From the NCBI GenBank assembly GCA_026873275.1, contig JANTUC010000007.1:2046001-2110000 (forward strand): DNA of 64,000 bases, read 5' to 3'. Positions within the stretch are counted from its first letter, which is position 1. The number at the start of each line of letters is the position of its first letter. The position numbers and the translations under genes are program-made. This DNA is from Pseudopithomyces maydicus. Lineage: Eukaryota; Ascomycota; Dothideomycetes; Pleosporales; Didymosphaeriaceae. The notes beneath the pieces were generated by a model. It made no database searches. It was not told the DNA's origin and was given only the letters and a program-made list of their open reading frames with translations. This document shows, one piece after another, positions 11,133-21,745 of the stretch.

Positions 11133-13051
11133 CTAAGCTGAAGTTTCAACGCTCTCTGCGACCTTTTCAGCAACGGAATCACCGTTGGTCGCAGCGGCGG
11201 GTGTCTCGTCCTTCTTCTCCTTGGCATCTGCGGATTCGGTCATTGCGACATCTCCATCGGCATCCTTGCCATTGGGCTCAGCGGCTGCTGGCACATCATC
11301 GACCTTCTTTGCGGGCTCGCTGGCAGGCTTGACACCGTTGGTAGCAGGTTGTGCGTTGTCCTGGGCGGCATTGCACATGGCCAGCAGGGTCTGTGAACGT
11401 TTCCTGAAGTCGAACTCTCCCTCTCGTGGAATATGGCCAAGCTCAATGATCTTCTTGAGAACCTTGTGGATCTTGGTTTCCTTGATGATGTCGGCCTCCA
11501 ACTCCTTCAGATCTTCAAGCTGATCCATGTAGCCGGACATGGCAGGCATATCGTCCTCCTTCGGTGGCACTTCTTTGGCAAGGAAACCTTTCTGGAGGCG
11601 ATGCCGGAGGTAGAGCACTGGATATGATATTAGTTTTTAGCTTGTAGAAAGATCGGGGAAAAGCATACCTGTCTTCCTACGCTTTTCCAGGCGCTCCTCC
11701 TCAGTCATTGGGGGCTCTTCGGGCAAGGGCTCTGACTCTTCTTTGGCCGCCTTGGATTTCTTAGTTTCCGTAGCCGGCTTTTTCTTGTTGGTAAGCTTCA
11801 GTGTAGTCTTTGGGGTCTTTGCAGCCTGTTAACCAAGTCAGTAACCAATACATTTTTTTGTATTGAATGCGCTTACCTTCTCCTCGTCGCCCTCGCTGTC
11901 AGCGTCCTTCTTTCGCTTCTTTGATGGCTTGGCCTTCTTCCCGGAGGCAGTATTTGATTCATCGGCATCGTCCATCTCAACATCCTCAGTAGCTGCACCT
12001 GCAGAGCTCTTGCGTTTGGCGGCCTTCTTGGCCTTCTCGGCCTTCTCTTCGCGTTTCGTTTCCTTAGCTATCTCATCGTCCAGGATGGCCTTTTCGTGGT
12101 TTGCGAGCAGCTCCTTGAAATACGCCAAATCATGGCCCTTTGCCGCGACTTGGTAAGCTTCCCATAGAGCCTTTGATTTCTTAGCGGAATTTCCTGATTC
12201 GACATCCTTCTTGATTGCGTCAATATCGAACGGAGTCAATTCGTGGTTGGCTTGCCAGGCACTTGCAAAGTAGTCAGTAAGCGAAGCATAGTGCGTGCCG
12301 ATGGATAGACTCACAACTCATTTGTGCCTAGAAACATGACGGGATATCGTCGGTCTTTGGCGTTTTTGCCACCCTCTAGGAAGTCCTCGCGATACGTACC
12401 GTCTATCCTCACAGCACTCACGGGACGCTTGGCGAGAAGGTTCTCCGGCAGCATGTCCTCATCGGCGATGATGACAGGCCATGGTTGATATCCACGCATA
12501 GTGACAAACCACATATCGCCAGGCTTCGTGTTTAGGTTCAGCTTGATTTCCTTCTTGCCCTTCTTACTGGGAGTCTTCTTTGACTTGTGCTCGGGCACAC
12601 CGCCGGCTGACTTGCGTCGGTTGTGGTTGCCCTTCTTGCCAGACACCGGGGTGCCATTCGCGGCGGTGGGTTCCTCGGAAACAGCAGCTTCTGGGCATCT
12701 GTCAGTACGATATAAGACGCGTGTCAAGGCTTCAACCTGGCACGGCGTTGCAATTTGACGTACCCCCGCTATCTCCAGCCACGGCAGCATCAGGTTTCGC
12801 GTCGGTCGCATCGTCTTTTGCGATTTGCTCGTCCGTCACGGCGGTCGTCTGAGGTGCTTGCTCTATGTCCAATTAGCAACCACCGAGTGAGGGTTTGTGT
12901 GGCATGGACTACCTTCGGCAGGCGCGTCTGCGGGTACGTCACCGCTGCCCGACGCCTTGTCTTCGGCGCCAGCAGCGTCAACTGGACGCGTCGACTGGTC
13001 GACAGCCTTGGTAGCATCGGCTACGACGGGCGTGGTTGCCTCCTCAGCCAT
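11133..13051 (-). CDS. PWWP-domain chromatin protein with C-terminal LEDGF/TFIIS-N-like helical domain
   Basis: Six exons: 13051-12913, 12862-12764, 12690-12315, 12261-11877, 11825-11669 and 11617-11133, giving 546 residues with all phases consistent. An acidic, Ala-rich N-terminus and a basic linker precede a PWWP domain (about residues 125-225), recognisable from GDMWFVTMRGYQPWPVII and then RYPVMFLGTNEF. PWWP domains bind methylated histone H3 lysine together with DNA. A long K/E-rich region with nuclear-localisation-like clusters follows. The last conserved block (LYLRHRLQKGFLAKE ... VLKKIIELGHIPREGEF) resembles the TFIIS N-terminal / LEDGF integrase-binding-domain helical bundle, a protein-docking module in transcription elongation. 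The tail is acidic. A close functional assignment (for example Pdp-type or Ioc4-type) is not safe. Confidence 0.88.
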
Positions 13052-15669
13052 GGTGTCGATTATGCTTACGGTGTGACCGTGCCGGCGACGCGTTGGTGGA
13101 GGCTGGAGGGCGCGAATTCCTCGGGAGGAAGCTGAAGCGCGATAGGAATATCTTCGAGTTGATGACGCGAGGGTTGTGGTGATGGTGCGCGATGGCGTTG
13201 GGTGAGCTGCGCGGTGAGTGTGGGGGGAGAGAGGTTGCTAGACCCGAGATTTCTCTAGAGAAGCAACTGGGCTGGAGCCCTGGATCACTGCGCGCACGTG
13301 ACGCAATGCCTCGCAGCCCCGGGAGTACGATTTACCAACTCGACAGACCCCGGGAAAAACGGACGTAAATGATAATAACCTTCCCAGTCTCCGTGCTCCT
13401 TTTGAAAGTGTTGCAGCTGAGTATGGTTTGTGGTGTTGCTGGGTTGCGTGGGCGTCGCAGCTTCTTCGAATGTTGGCACTATTAGTGCGAGGATCCGTGC
13501 GAGTGAGCAGCCGCGCCCCTTGTTCTGCGCCTCGGCCCCGCTGATAACTATGAGAATGATCCTGGTGTTTCTGTTAGATTTCTACTGGCTAGATGCAATA
13601 GACGGAGGACTGGATTTGGAAGAAGTCGCTGTTTGAAATGCAGTCTCGGGTCGGGTGGAGTTGGTTTTGGAGGATGGAACGCACTGCGCGCTCAGGAGTG
13701 GATGCGCAATGATAATCAATCCATATCAGAGTAGGTAGATAGCTTCGTATTGATATTGTGATTGTGCTCTTGATTTCTTGAAGTTGTTTCTGCTAGGTTT
13801 GTCAGTTGATTGTCGACATAATTTCGTTTGCAGGTGATGAAGACGCCAGAGCTATAAAGATGCAGCAAACAATTGCATATCGAGCACATAGTTTCAAGTA
13901 AGAGAAGCCGTCTGAATGAAGTGAATATCTATTGTAACAAACTACTGTGCACTCTAATCAGCTTGCGTACTTTGTAGTGACAAGGGGTGTATGTCCACAA
14001 ATGATATTTCGATGCACTTTCACTTACTTTACATTACTTATCAACCCCTAAGGCTCTTTCCATCCTGCCTGGATTGAAATTGCGAATTTCTTACTGACAA
14101 GTTCATGGCATATACTTGTTCCTTATGATCACCTAGCGATGAAGTAGCCAGCCGGGAGCGCCATAGACCATACATCTACAACTCTATCGCCCGGGGGCAC
14201 TCATTCGCGAGAGAATGTATGGACGTGACCAAGAGCCATTGAAACTCATGATCTTTAAGCTGAGGACCAGAATCGATGATCCGTCAAGTCTTTCAGTGAG
14301 ATCTCCTTGAACAAGCTACGATAATGGCATGTCCGTAGCAGTGCAAACAGATTTTGTATTCGGCATGAGAGCCTTATCCATAGTCTAGCTCTTCAGTTGA
14401 GATATACCGACACGGTATCATGTCCACTGTGCTGCGTTTACAACTTGTGTGGATGCTGTAATGGCATTGCGCGACGTGTTCTCTGCTTCACACAGGAATT
14501 ATTGCAGCGCGCTTTGTGCAATTTGTTTTGTTGGCGTCCCTTCCTCGGAAACAAATGCAGCATGACCGAATGCATGCCGCCTTCTTTGATCCTCCAGGCG
14601 TCCCGTTTTATGGGAATCTTCAAGTTTTCGGTTCATGCGTTGGCATTCTCCTTGCCTGTATTCAACGGACAACTATAATCCTTCATCGTCATTTTATTGG
14701 CGCAGCACATGCTGACTTATTCGAAGAGTCATGCTTCGTCGCTTTGGGGTCGTGGCGGGGTGCGCGTACGGTCGTAAGGACGGTCACTCGATCGAGGGGC
14801 TACAGGGCGAAGTGCGGGTCAGAGGATCGGCTCAGGCGCTTCATCATAATAATGGGCTCTCCAGAATCGTAACAGCAGGTCTGTTTGTCGCAGAACGGGT
14901 GTATCGTGTGACTGCGCGGTTGAAAATTGCGATCATGGTCCAGCGGAGGGGGATGCGGGCAAGGTGATGAGTGCGGTCTTGAAGGTTGGGTGGCCGCTAG
15001 CCTTACAGTCTATGGCCACGGCACCTGCGCACACTACCAATCACGTGCCTGAACCCGCCTTGGAAACTCTACATGAGAACAGTACACCCATTCTGGTTTA
15101 TTTTGATAAGCTCATATGCTGAAAAGCATGCAAAGAGCACCATGGAGGAACTTCTACGGGGGCACTGTAGCTTTTATATTGATTATGAGTGTTGACATCC
15201 CGAGGTCCGTAGTAGTTCAAGCGTGTTGAGCGCGGTGTAACCCGCTGCAAAACGCGTGCATAGGCATTCATTGTGCAGGTAGCTACCAGACGAACGGGGC
15301 TGACACTTTGGCACGTGTAAGACAGTCCGCCCTGGAGGTGAGGTCCTGTCCCAGTCCCGGGGCCTGCAGCTACAGGGACGTAGCGGCGCAGTAGTAGCTC
15401 CAAGCTGAGCTTAAGCAAGGCACCAGGCTGTCGTGGCGGTGTCGCCAAAGCTAAAACATTCACAAACAGCAGCTGTATCCCTAAGTACAGCGCGGCTTGC
15501 ACCAGTTGCTTCCTCATTTCTTCGTCCATCCCCAACCCCTCCGCATTCGAGATCGCGTCTACCCCGCCTACCCGCTCTAAGGTCAATACGACACAAGCGC
15601 CATAACGACGACCGCACTACGCAGTGCTTCCCGCCGCATGAACAAGGCATACACTAACCGACCCTCAAG
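13052..15669. other. 2.6-kb region without a supportable gene
   Basis: Open frames here (for example about 15098-15586 on the - strand) have no family-like motif, no plausible splice partners and mixed codon use. The first 200 bp are the PWWP gene promoter, and the last few hundred bp should hold the promoter of the E2 gene. I see no tRNA, rRNA or transposon signature. Non-coding RNA cannot be excluded. Confidence 0.5.
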
Positions 15670-16341
15670 ATGTTTGCTTCGAGGAGGCTTGCTAAGGTAC
15701 GTGCTTGGCTGAGTCCTTCGCTATGCGCCCTGTACTAACGCTATGTCTAGGAGCTCACAAAGGTACCGCCTGTGATCGTACGTTTATAGACAGGCTGTCG
15801 CTAACACATTGTGCATATAGCTGCAGGACAAGCTTCCACCTGGCATCACACTCATCAAAGCGGACGACTTCCGGGAATGGCTGATGGACATTCGGGTTAT
15901 GGATGACAGTGAGTACCGCTGCGTCTCTCGCGCGACATATACAGTGCCTTACAGAACGTCAGATCCGCTATACAACGAACAAACGTACAGGCTCAAGTTC
16001 ACTTTCACCCAAAGCTATCCTATCGAGGCCCCCGAAGTTGTCTTTGTCCGCGACGAATCCCACCCGATACCGATGCACCCGCACATCTACTCCAACGGCA
16101 TCATATGCCTCGATCTGCTGGATCGCACGGGATGGTCGCCCGTTCATAATGTGGAAAGCGTGTGTGTCAGCTTGCAGTCAATGCTGACGAGCAACACCAA
16201 GAACGAGCGGCCGCCAGGTGACGAGGCTTTTGTGAGGCACAACACCCAGAGACCAAGAGACATCAACTTTGTGTTTCATGATTCAACTGTGAGTGGCGGA
16301 CGGCTGTGTGGAATGGCATCGCTAATAAAGCTCAGGTGTGA
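15670..16341 (+). CDS. UBE2W-type ubiquitin-conjugating enzyme E2
   Basis: Exons are 15670-15696, 15751-15762, 15821-15908, 15963-16288 and 16336-16341, totalling 152 residues. The 12-nt second exon encodes ELTK, and joining it to LQDKLPPGI gives the N-terminal helix usual for the family. The core carries YPIEAPEVVFV, then HPHIYSNGIICLDLL with the catalytic cysteine, and a W-S-P loop. The motif is HPH where most E2s have HPN, as in UBE2W, which ubiquitinates the alpha-amino group of flexible N-termini. The final exon supplies only a valine and the stop; without that splice the frame runs on 63 codons into unlike sequence. Reading through the fourth intron also gives an open frame, so intron retention is tolerated at frame level. 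Confidence 0.9.
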
Positions 16342-17033
16342 GAACCTCCCCCACGAAAGAGCCCACTACACAAAGCCACGCGGAAAGGCCGACCACACAG
16401 TTTTACCCCAGGCGGGCAATGCAGAGAGGCCAACGGAGGGAATGCTATTAGTACATGTAGAGCTAGGGCGTTCTTCGGCGTCCGACCATTTCAGGGTCCA
16501 TGGTTGGTGGCAATACCAGCTAAGATAATTTTCAGATGCATTTTTCTCATCGGCGTTTTACGGCATCTCGGCCATGAGGTACTACCGGTAGCAATGTAGT
16601 TTATGGCAAGCAACACACTGCGTCAGTAGCTAGAAGAACAGGATGGGAGTTCTTATGATATTGATTATTCTGAAATTGAGGGGCATCATCAGGCTGACTT
16701 GATTCGTCGCACGTGTCAACGTAGAATCTGCGCCTCCAAGAATGTCTTCATGTCCAAAAATCCATTTTGCGATTTGCAAGCGTACTGTATGACGGTGATG
16801 ATGTTCTAAGTAGTAGACAAGGCTGCGCAGGTAGTGGTCTGGAGTCCTCTAGAAAAGGCTCGCTTCGCTTCGGCTACGGCCAAACGTGCTGTCGATAAGC
16901 GATTTGTGCCTCCGCCAAGATTTTAACAATTTCGTTAGCCTGGTTTGTTAAAAAGTTCGACGCCGCCCACCGCTTTTGCACCTCAACCCCTCCTCTCCAC
17001 CCTCTCCCACAGAACTACACACACATCCTCACC
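16342..17033. other. Intergenic, SSB promoter region
   Basis: 690 bp. The last 60 bp before the SSB start are C/T-rich with repeated ccctc/cctc words, as in highly expressed fungal genes. No clear heat-shock element was found, which fits a gene controlled like ribosomal protein genes. That last point is inference. Confidence 0.4.
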
Positions 17034-17765
17034 ATGAGCGACGAAGTCTATGAGGGTGCCATTGGCATCGATCTTGGTGCGCATGCCTTTATCATATGCG
17101 CCCGCACCAAAATTGCTAACCCACACCGCTAGGCACGACCTACTCTTGTGTCGCCAACTACGAGGGCACCAATGTCGAGATCAGTACGTCCTCGGAAATC
17201 CACCGCCGGATACACCACATCCTAACCAGCGCGCAGTTGCCAACGAGCAGGGTAGCTTCACCACCCCCTCATTCGTCTCCTTCACCAGCGAGGAGCGTCT
17301 GATCGGTGAGGCGGCCAAGAACCAGGCTGCTATGAACCCGGAGAACACTGTCTTCGACGTCAAGTACGAACTCCCAGCGAGCCAGCAGTCCCCAAAAAAT
17401 ACGGTACTGACCACCGCACAGGCGTCTGATCGGTCGCCGCTTCGAGGACGAGACCGTCAAGAAGGACATCCAGTCATGGCCCTTCAAGATCATCGACGCC
17501 AACGGCAGCCCCCGCGTCCAGGTCGAGTACCTCGGCGAGACCAAGGACTTCTCCCCCCAGGAGATCTCCGCCATGGTCCTCACCAAGGTAAATTGTGGAT
17601 CGGCTGTGTATGCAAAAACTCGCTAATACCCCGCAGATGAAGGAAATTGCTGAGACCAAGCTCGGCAAGAAGGTTGAGAAGGCTGTCATCACTGTCCCTG
17701 CCTACTTCAACGACAACCAGCGTCAGGCTACCAAGGATGCCGGTGCCATTGCTGGCCTCAACGTC

Positions 17766-17797
<32 letters not shown>

Positions 17798-18467
17798 CAT
17801 CGCCTACGGTCTCGGTTCCGGAAAGTCCGAGAAGGAGAGGAACGTCCTCATCTACGATCTCGGAGGTGGTACTTTCGATGTCTCCCTTCTCCACATCCAG
17901 GGTGGTGTCTTCACAGTCAAGGCTACTGCCGGAGAGTACGTCCCCCAGTCACCACAATCCTCACATCTTTATATTAACGTCATTTAAGTACCCATTTGGG
18001 CGGACAAGATTTTGACACTAACCTCCTTGAGCACTTCAAGAAGGAGTTCACCAAGAAGACCAAGAAGGGTAAGCAGCCTCATATTTCACCTCGTAGATCT
18101 TTCACCTCGAAGATCTGCATCGCCATTCCGTCCCGTGTTACTCCAGGCTACACATGGATTTGGCGGGGCTTGGGAATTCGATTGATATTAGAATGTAAGC
18201 TGACTTGACTTAGACATCTCTGGCGATGCCCGTGCCCTTCGTCGTCTCCGAACTGCTTGCGAGCGTGCCAAGCGTACCCTCTCCAACGCCACCCAGACCA
18301 CCGTTGAGATCGACTCGCTGTTCGATGGCGAGGACTTCAACGCCAACATCACCCGTGCTCGTTTCGAGGACCTGAACCAGAAGGCTTTCGCCGGTACCCT
18401 CCAGCCTGTCGAGCAGGTGCTCAAGGATGCCGCCATCGCCAAGGACAAGGTCGACGAGATCGTCCTT

Positions 18468-18506
<39 letters not shown>

Positions 18507-19292
18507 CTTAGCGATTTCTTCAACGGCAAGAAGCTCGAGAAGAGCATCAACCCCGATGAGGCTGTTGCCTACGGTGCCGCCGTCCAGGCCGGTATCCTCT
18601 CCGGAAGGGCTACCTCCGCTGACACCGCTGATCTTCTCCTTCTCGATGTCGTCCCTCTTTCCCTCGGTGTTGCCATGGAGGGTAACATCTTCGCTCCCGT
18701 TGTTCCCCGTGGCCAGACTGTCCCCACCATCAAGAAGAGGACATTCACCACCGTTGCCGACAACCAGCAGACCGTCCAGTTCCCCGTTTTCCAGGGTGAG
18801 CGTGTCAACTGCGAGGACAACACCTCCCTGGGTGAGTTCACTCTGGCTCCCATCCCTCCCATGAAGGCTGGTGATGCCGTCCTTGAGGTCGTCTTCGAGG
18901 TCGATGTCAACGGTATCCTCAAGGTCACCGCCACCGAGAAGACCTCTGGCCGCAGCGCCAACATCACCATCTCCAACGCTGTTGGCAAGCTCTCTTCTTC
19001 CGAGATCGAGAACATGATCAACGACGCTCAGAAGTTCAAGACCAGCGACGAGGCTTTCAGCAAGAAGTTCGAGTCCAGGCAACAGCTCGAGTCCTACATC
19101 TCCCGTGTTGAGGAGATGGTCTCTGACCCCACCACTGCCATCAGGCTCAAGCGCGGCCAGAAGGAGAAGATTGAGTCTGCTCTCAGCGACGCCATGGCCC
19201 AGCTTGAGATTGAGGACGCCACTGCCGAGGACCTGAAGAAGAAGGAGCTCGCTCTTAAGCGCGTTGTCACCAAGGCTTTCTCCACCCGCTAA
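17034..19292 (+). CDS. SSB1: Ribosome-associated Hsp70, Ssb type
   Basis: Seven exons: 17034-17076, 17133-17183, 17237-17363, 17422-17587, 17637-17935, 17989-18068 and 18214-19292. Together they encode 614 residues, the length of Ssb proteins and shorter than Ssa-type Hsp70. The N-terminus GAIGIDLGTTYSCVA is the nucleotide-binding signature, followed by IINEPTAAAIAYGL, IYDLGGGTFDVSLL and IVLVGGSTRIPKIQ. There is no EEVD terminus and no signal peptide, which excludes cytosolic Ssa, BiP and mitochondrial forms. Ssb sits at the ribosome exit with the RAC co-chaperones and folds nascent chains. Codon use is strongly biased to C-ending codons, as expected for high expression. Introns cluster in the first third. 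The sixth (145 nt) is the longest and contains a repeated tttcacctcg...agatc word. Confidence 0.97.
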
Positions 19293-19961
19293 ATGATACC
19301 CTGGCGGCGAGAGTAATGAATGATTGATCGCAGGAGCAATTGGCTACGGCTGTTGCGCTGCGGATCCGATTTGGTCATGCAGCATCTTGATAGATTCGGT
19401 TTTATTTTCCATTTGGCGCTTTCTTCGTGTTTTCCCTACGGTATCTTCGGCATTTGGGGATGGAAAAGTATTGCGTGCATGATCTGATGACTGCAATTGA
19501 CTGGACATGACGGCCGATGCGTCTCCTAATGTCTTGCAAAATGACCAAGGTTATGGAGTTCTTTGTATTGAACTGTCGGCGGTGGATATGCCCGGTAGAT
19601 AGATGTTAGGACAAAAGGCCCAACTGTTCAACCACACGATCACTCGATTCTTTGTGCACTGTGACTTGTGTATTATGTGTTTACATCTTGGGGTATTGTC
19701 GTGCTTCTATTTGGACAATGTCGTTGCAGCTGGGTGTGGCTCGTGATTACCTCCAAGCCCATGTTTACTCTCTGTGGACATCGTAGCATCTATTCATAAC
19801 ACTACTTCTCACCCGCACGTTACATTGCTGTGTCAACACCCACTGGTCATGTACATCATCGCCTGCCCGCCCACCTCTACCTCTCCTCAACTCTCACCCA
19901 CATCCACCCACTCGTCTCCTCAACCCCCACCATACCCCTGTCAGTCTAGCGCCTCAGCATC

Positions 19962-19980
19962 GTCCGAGTCCTACTCGGAC
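19962..19980. repeat. Perfect 8-bp inverted repeat
   Basis: GTCCGAGT and ACTCGGAC are separated by three bases, followed 12 bp later by tatatata. It could be a protein-binding palindrome or a small hairpin. Nothing links it to a gene. Confidence 0.5.
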
Positions 19981-20173
19981 GGTTTCGTCTATATATACGC
20001 GCTCGATTCGAGCTTAAGCTTGCCATTCCTCACAGCTTTCCCCTCCGCACTGCGCGAGGGACTAAAACACAGGCTGATGGTAGGCTGGGCACTGCATAAA
20101 AACTGGCGAATGCGATATCATGTGTTTTCGAGTCGACCCAGGGGGGCTCTAAAAAGATCAACTCCGCACAAAA

Positions 20174-20355
20174 ATGGCGGATCGAGGGGTTCTAAAATCG
20201 ATACTACTGGAGGGTTATGGTGGCTGGAGTCTGGGGCTTGGAGTCAATCCATGGGGTTTCTAAAATACCAAATTTTTCGCAGACATGGCGGATCGAGGTG
20301 TTCTAAAATCGATGCTACTGGAGGGTTATGGTGGCTGGACTCTGGGGCTCGAGAA
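20174..20355. repeat. Tandem repeat, 111-bp period, about 1.6 copies
   Basis: The stretch beginning atggcggatcgagg at 20174 recurs at 20285 with few changes and extends about 70 bp in each copy (both contain ctaaaatcgat.ctactggagg and the following tggtggctgga). The spacing is 111 bp. Confidence 0.8.
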
Positions 20356-20485
20356 AACTTACCACCTCAAGACTATGTCCTGCGGGGATTGTGTGTGGAC
20401 CTTGGCCTTTCTTAAAAACTCACGCAGCATATTCATGCTCTCGGAACTATAAATAACGAATCTCTATGTATATGTTTCTGGCTTG

Positions 20486-20815
20486 GTGGAGTAACAGCAC
20501 GGTCTAAAATCGCTATAGCACTTGCTTATGTGACTTCCTTCTCTGTGTATTACCCCGACTGGTCTTAATATCGAAAGTTCCACACGATAAAAGTATGTGG
20601 AGTGACAGCACGGTCCAAAATAGCTATGGCACTTTTTAATGTGACTTCCTTCCCTGCGTACTACCCCGACTGGTCTTAATATCGAAATTCTCACAGGACA
20701 TACTGCATGGAGTCAAAGCACGATCTATAAAAACACTAAGCCCCTTGCCTATGCGACCTCCTCCCCTGTACTACCTCGACTAGTCTTCATGTCAATAAAA
20801 GTTCGCTGGACATAA
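20486..20815. repeat. Tandem repeat, about 111-bp period, three copies
   Basis: Copies start near 20486, 20597 and 20707. Each contains a gtggagt.acagcacggtc-like start, a gcacttg/gcactt segment, gacttcctt and a ccccgactggtcttaatatcga-like segment, with divergence greatest in the third copy. The period matches the neighbouring repeat block, although the sequences differ. Confidence 0.85.
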
Positions 20816-21745
20816 TATATGGAGGGTGAATGAGGTGGTATTTTTGAGGAAACCTCAAAGTGCAGTTCGACATGCAAGGGCACCGTGTGAATATTAGTGG
20901 GATCATTGTATCGCTGTATTTTCTGGAGTAGCCATACCATACATCCTCAGGCCCATGTCCGATGGCGTCTACAAGCTGGTTGGGCACTGCTACGTGCAAG
21001 GAATTTTGGATGGCGAGGCTATCAGCGCGATGCAAGACCGTGGAGAATCGCCAACAAACTTTGTCATCATTTGAGGCTCTTGGGTCTTCCCTGTCTCTGC
21101 CGAACAAAGGTCACACAACCACATACACACCTTGTATACAAGGATACTTGTTACTTTCGACAACTTCAGCAGTCTATGCTCCATGTCCTATCAACGATGC
21201 CAGAAGTGCGGTGTCCTTTTTACACCCCAAAGCTAGTTCTATCCAATCACCCAATCACACCCGCGTAAGCCGCCCCCATTCTTTCATCGCTCCCCTCTCA
21301 CGCTAGCGGGCTGAACCACCAGGCGTAGACGCCCGACCCACTTTCAACCAGGCCTGTGGGCAAGCATAAGCCCTACTTATATACCGGACGTGTAGCATAA
21401 TAACGTGCACTGTCAGCCGCAATCCTGGGCGACCAAAACGACGCCGAGTGCAAGTAGTAGTACGCCAAGACGCGCACCTTCCATCCGTGTACAAAGCACG
21501 AATGTTTAGTGTTTTGAAAAAGCAGCAGCTGAGAATAAGCTGACTAGGTTCAAATGCTTGGTAGGGTAAAACGCCGTCACCCCCTTGTGACAATATAAAA
21601 GTGGCGTACAAAGCACGAATAGCTTGCTCTTAAGTTTGAACTCGTACGTGATCGTACTCATATCTACCCGTCCTCGGAAGGAAGACATCCTAAAAAACCT
21701 CCCAGGTAATTCCCAACCATCAACCTCGCCACGCATCCACCCACC

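Larger units (their letters stand above)
19293..21745. other. Gene-poor 2.4-kb segment with tandem repeats
   Basis: No credible gene. The segment holds two groups of 111-bp tandem repeats (listed separately), a hairpin at 19962-19980 and, near 20820-20850, a short stretch resembling the 3' end of the downstream beta-lactamase-like gene. Open frames here exist because the repeat period is a multiple of three. Confidence 0.55.

Noticed and set aside
15098..15586. 162-codon - strand frame upstream of the E2 gene
   Set aside because: Mixed composition and no motif; overlaps the expected promoter.
18210..19082. 290-codon open frame antisense to the SSB Hsp70
   Set aside because: Long antisense frames are common opposite C-biased Hsp70 genes because third-position C removes antisense stops. 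No family-like content.
19774..20415. 213-codon frame covering the first tandem array
   Set aside because: Low-complexity Ser/Pro start, then repeat-derived sequence; no recognisable domain or splice structure.
20464..20694. Repeat-containing 76-codon frame on the - strand
   Set aside because: It is open because the tandem period is 37 codons; the apparent protein repeat only mirrors the DNA repeat. No start context or homology.
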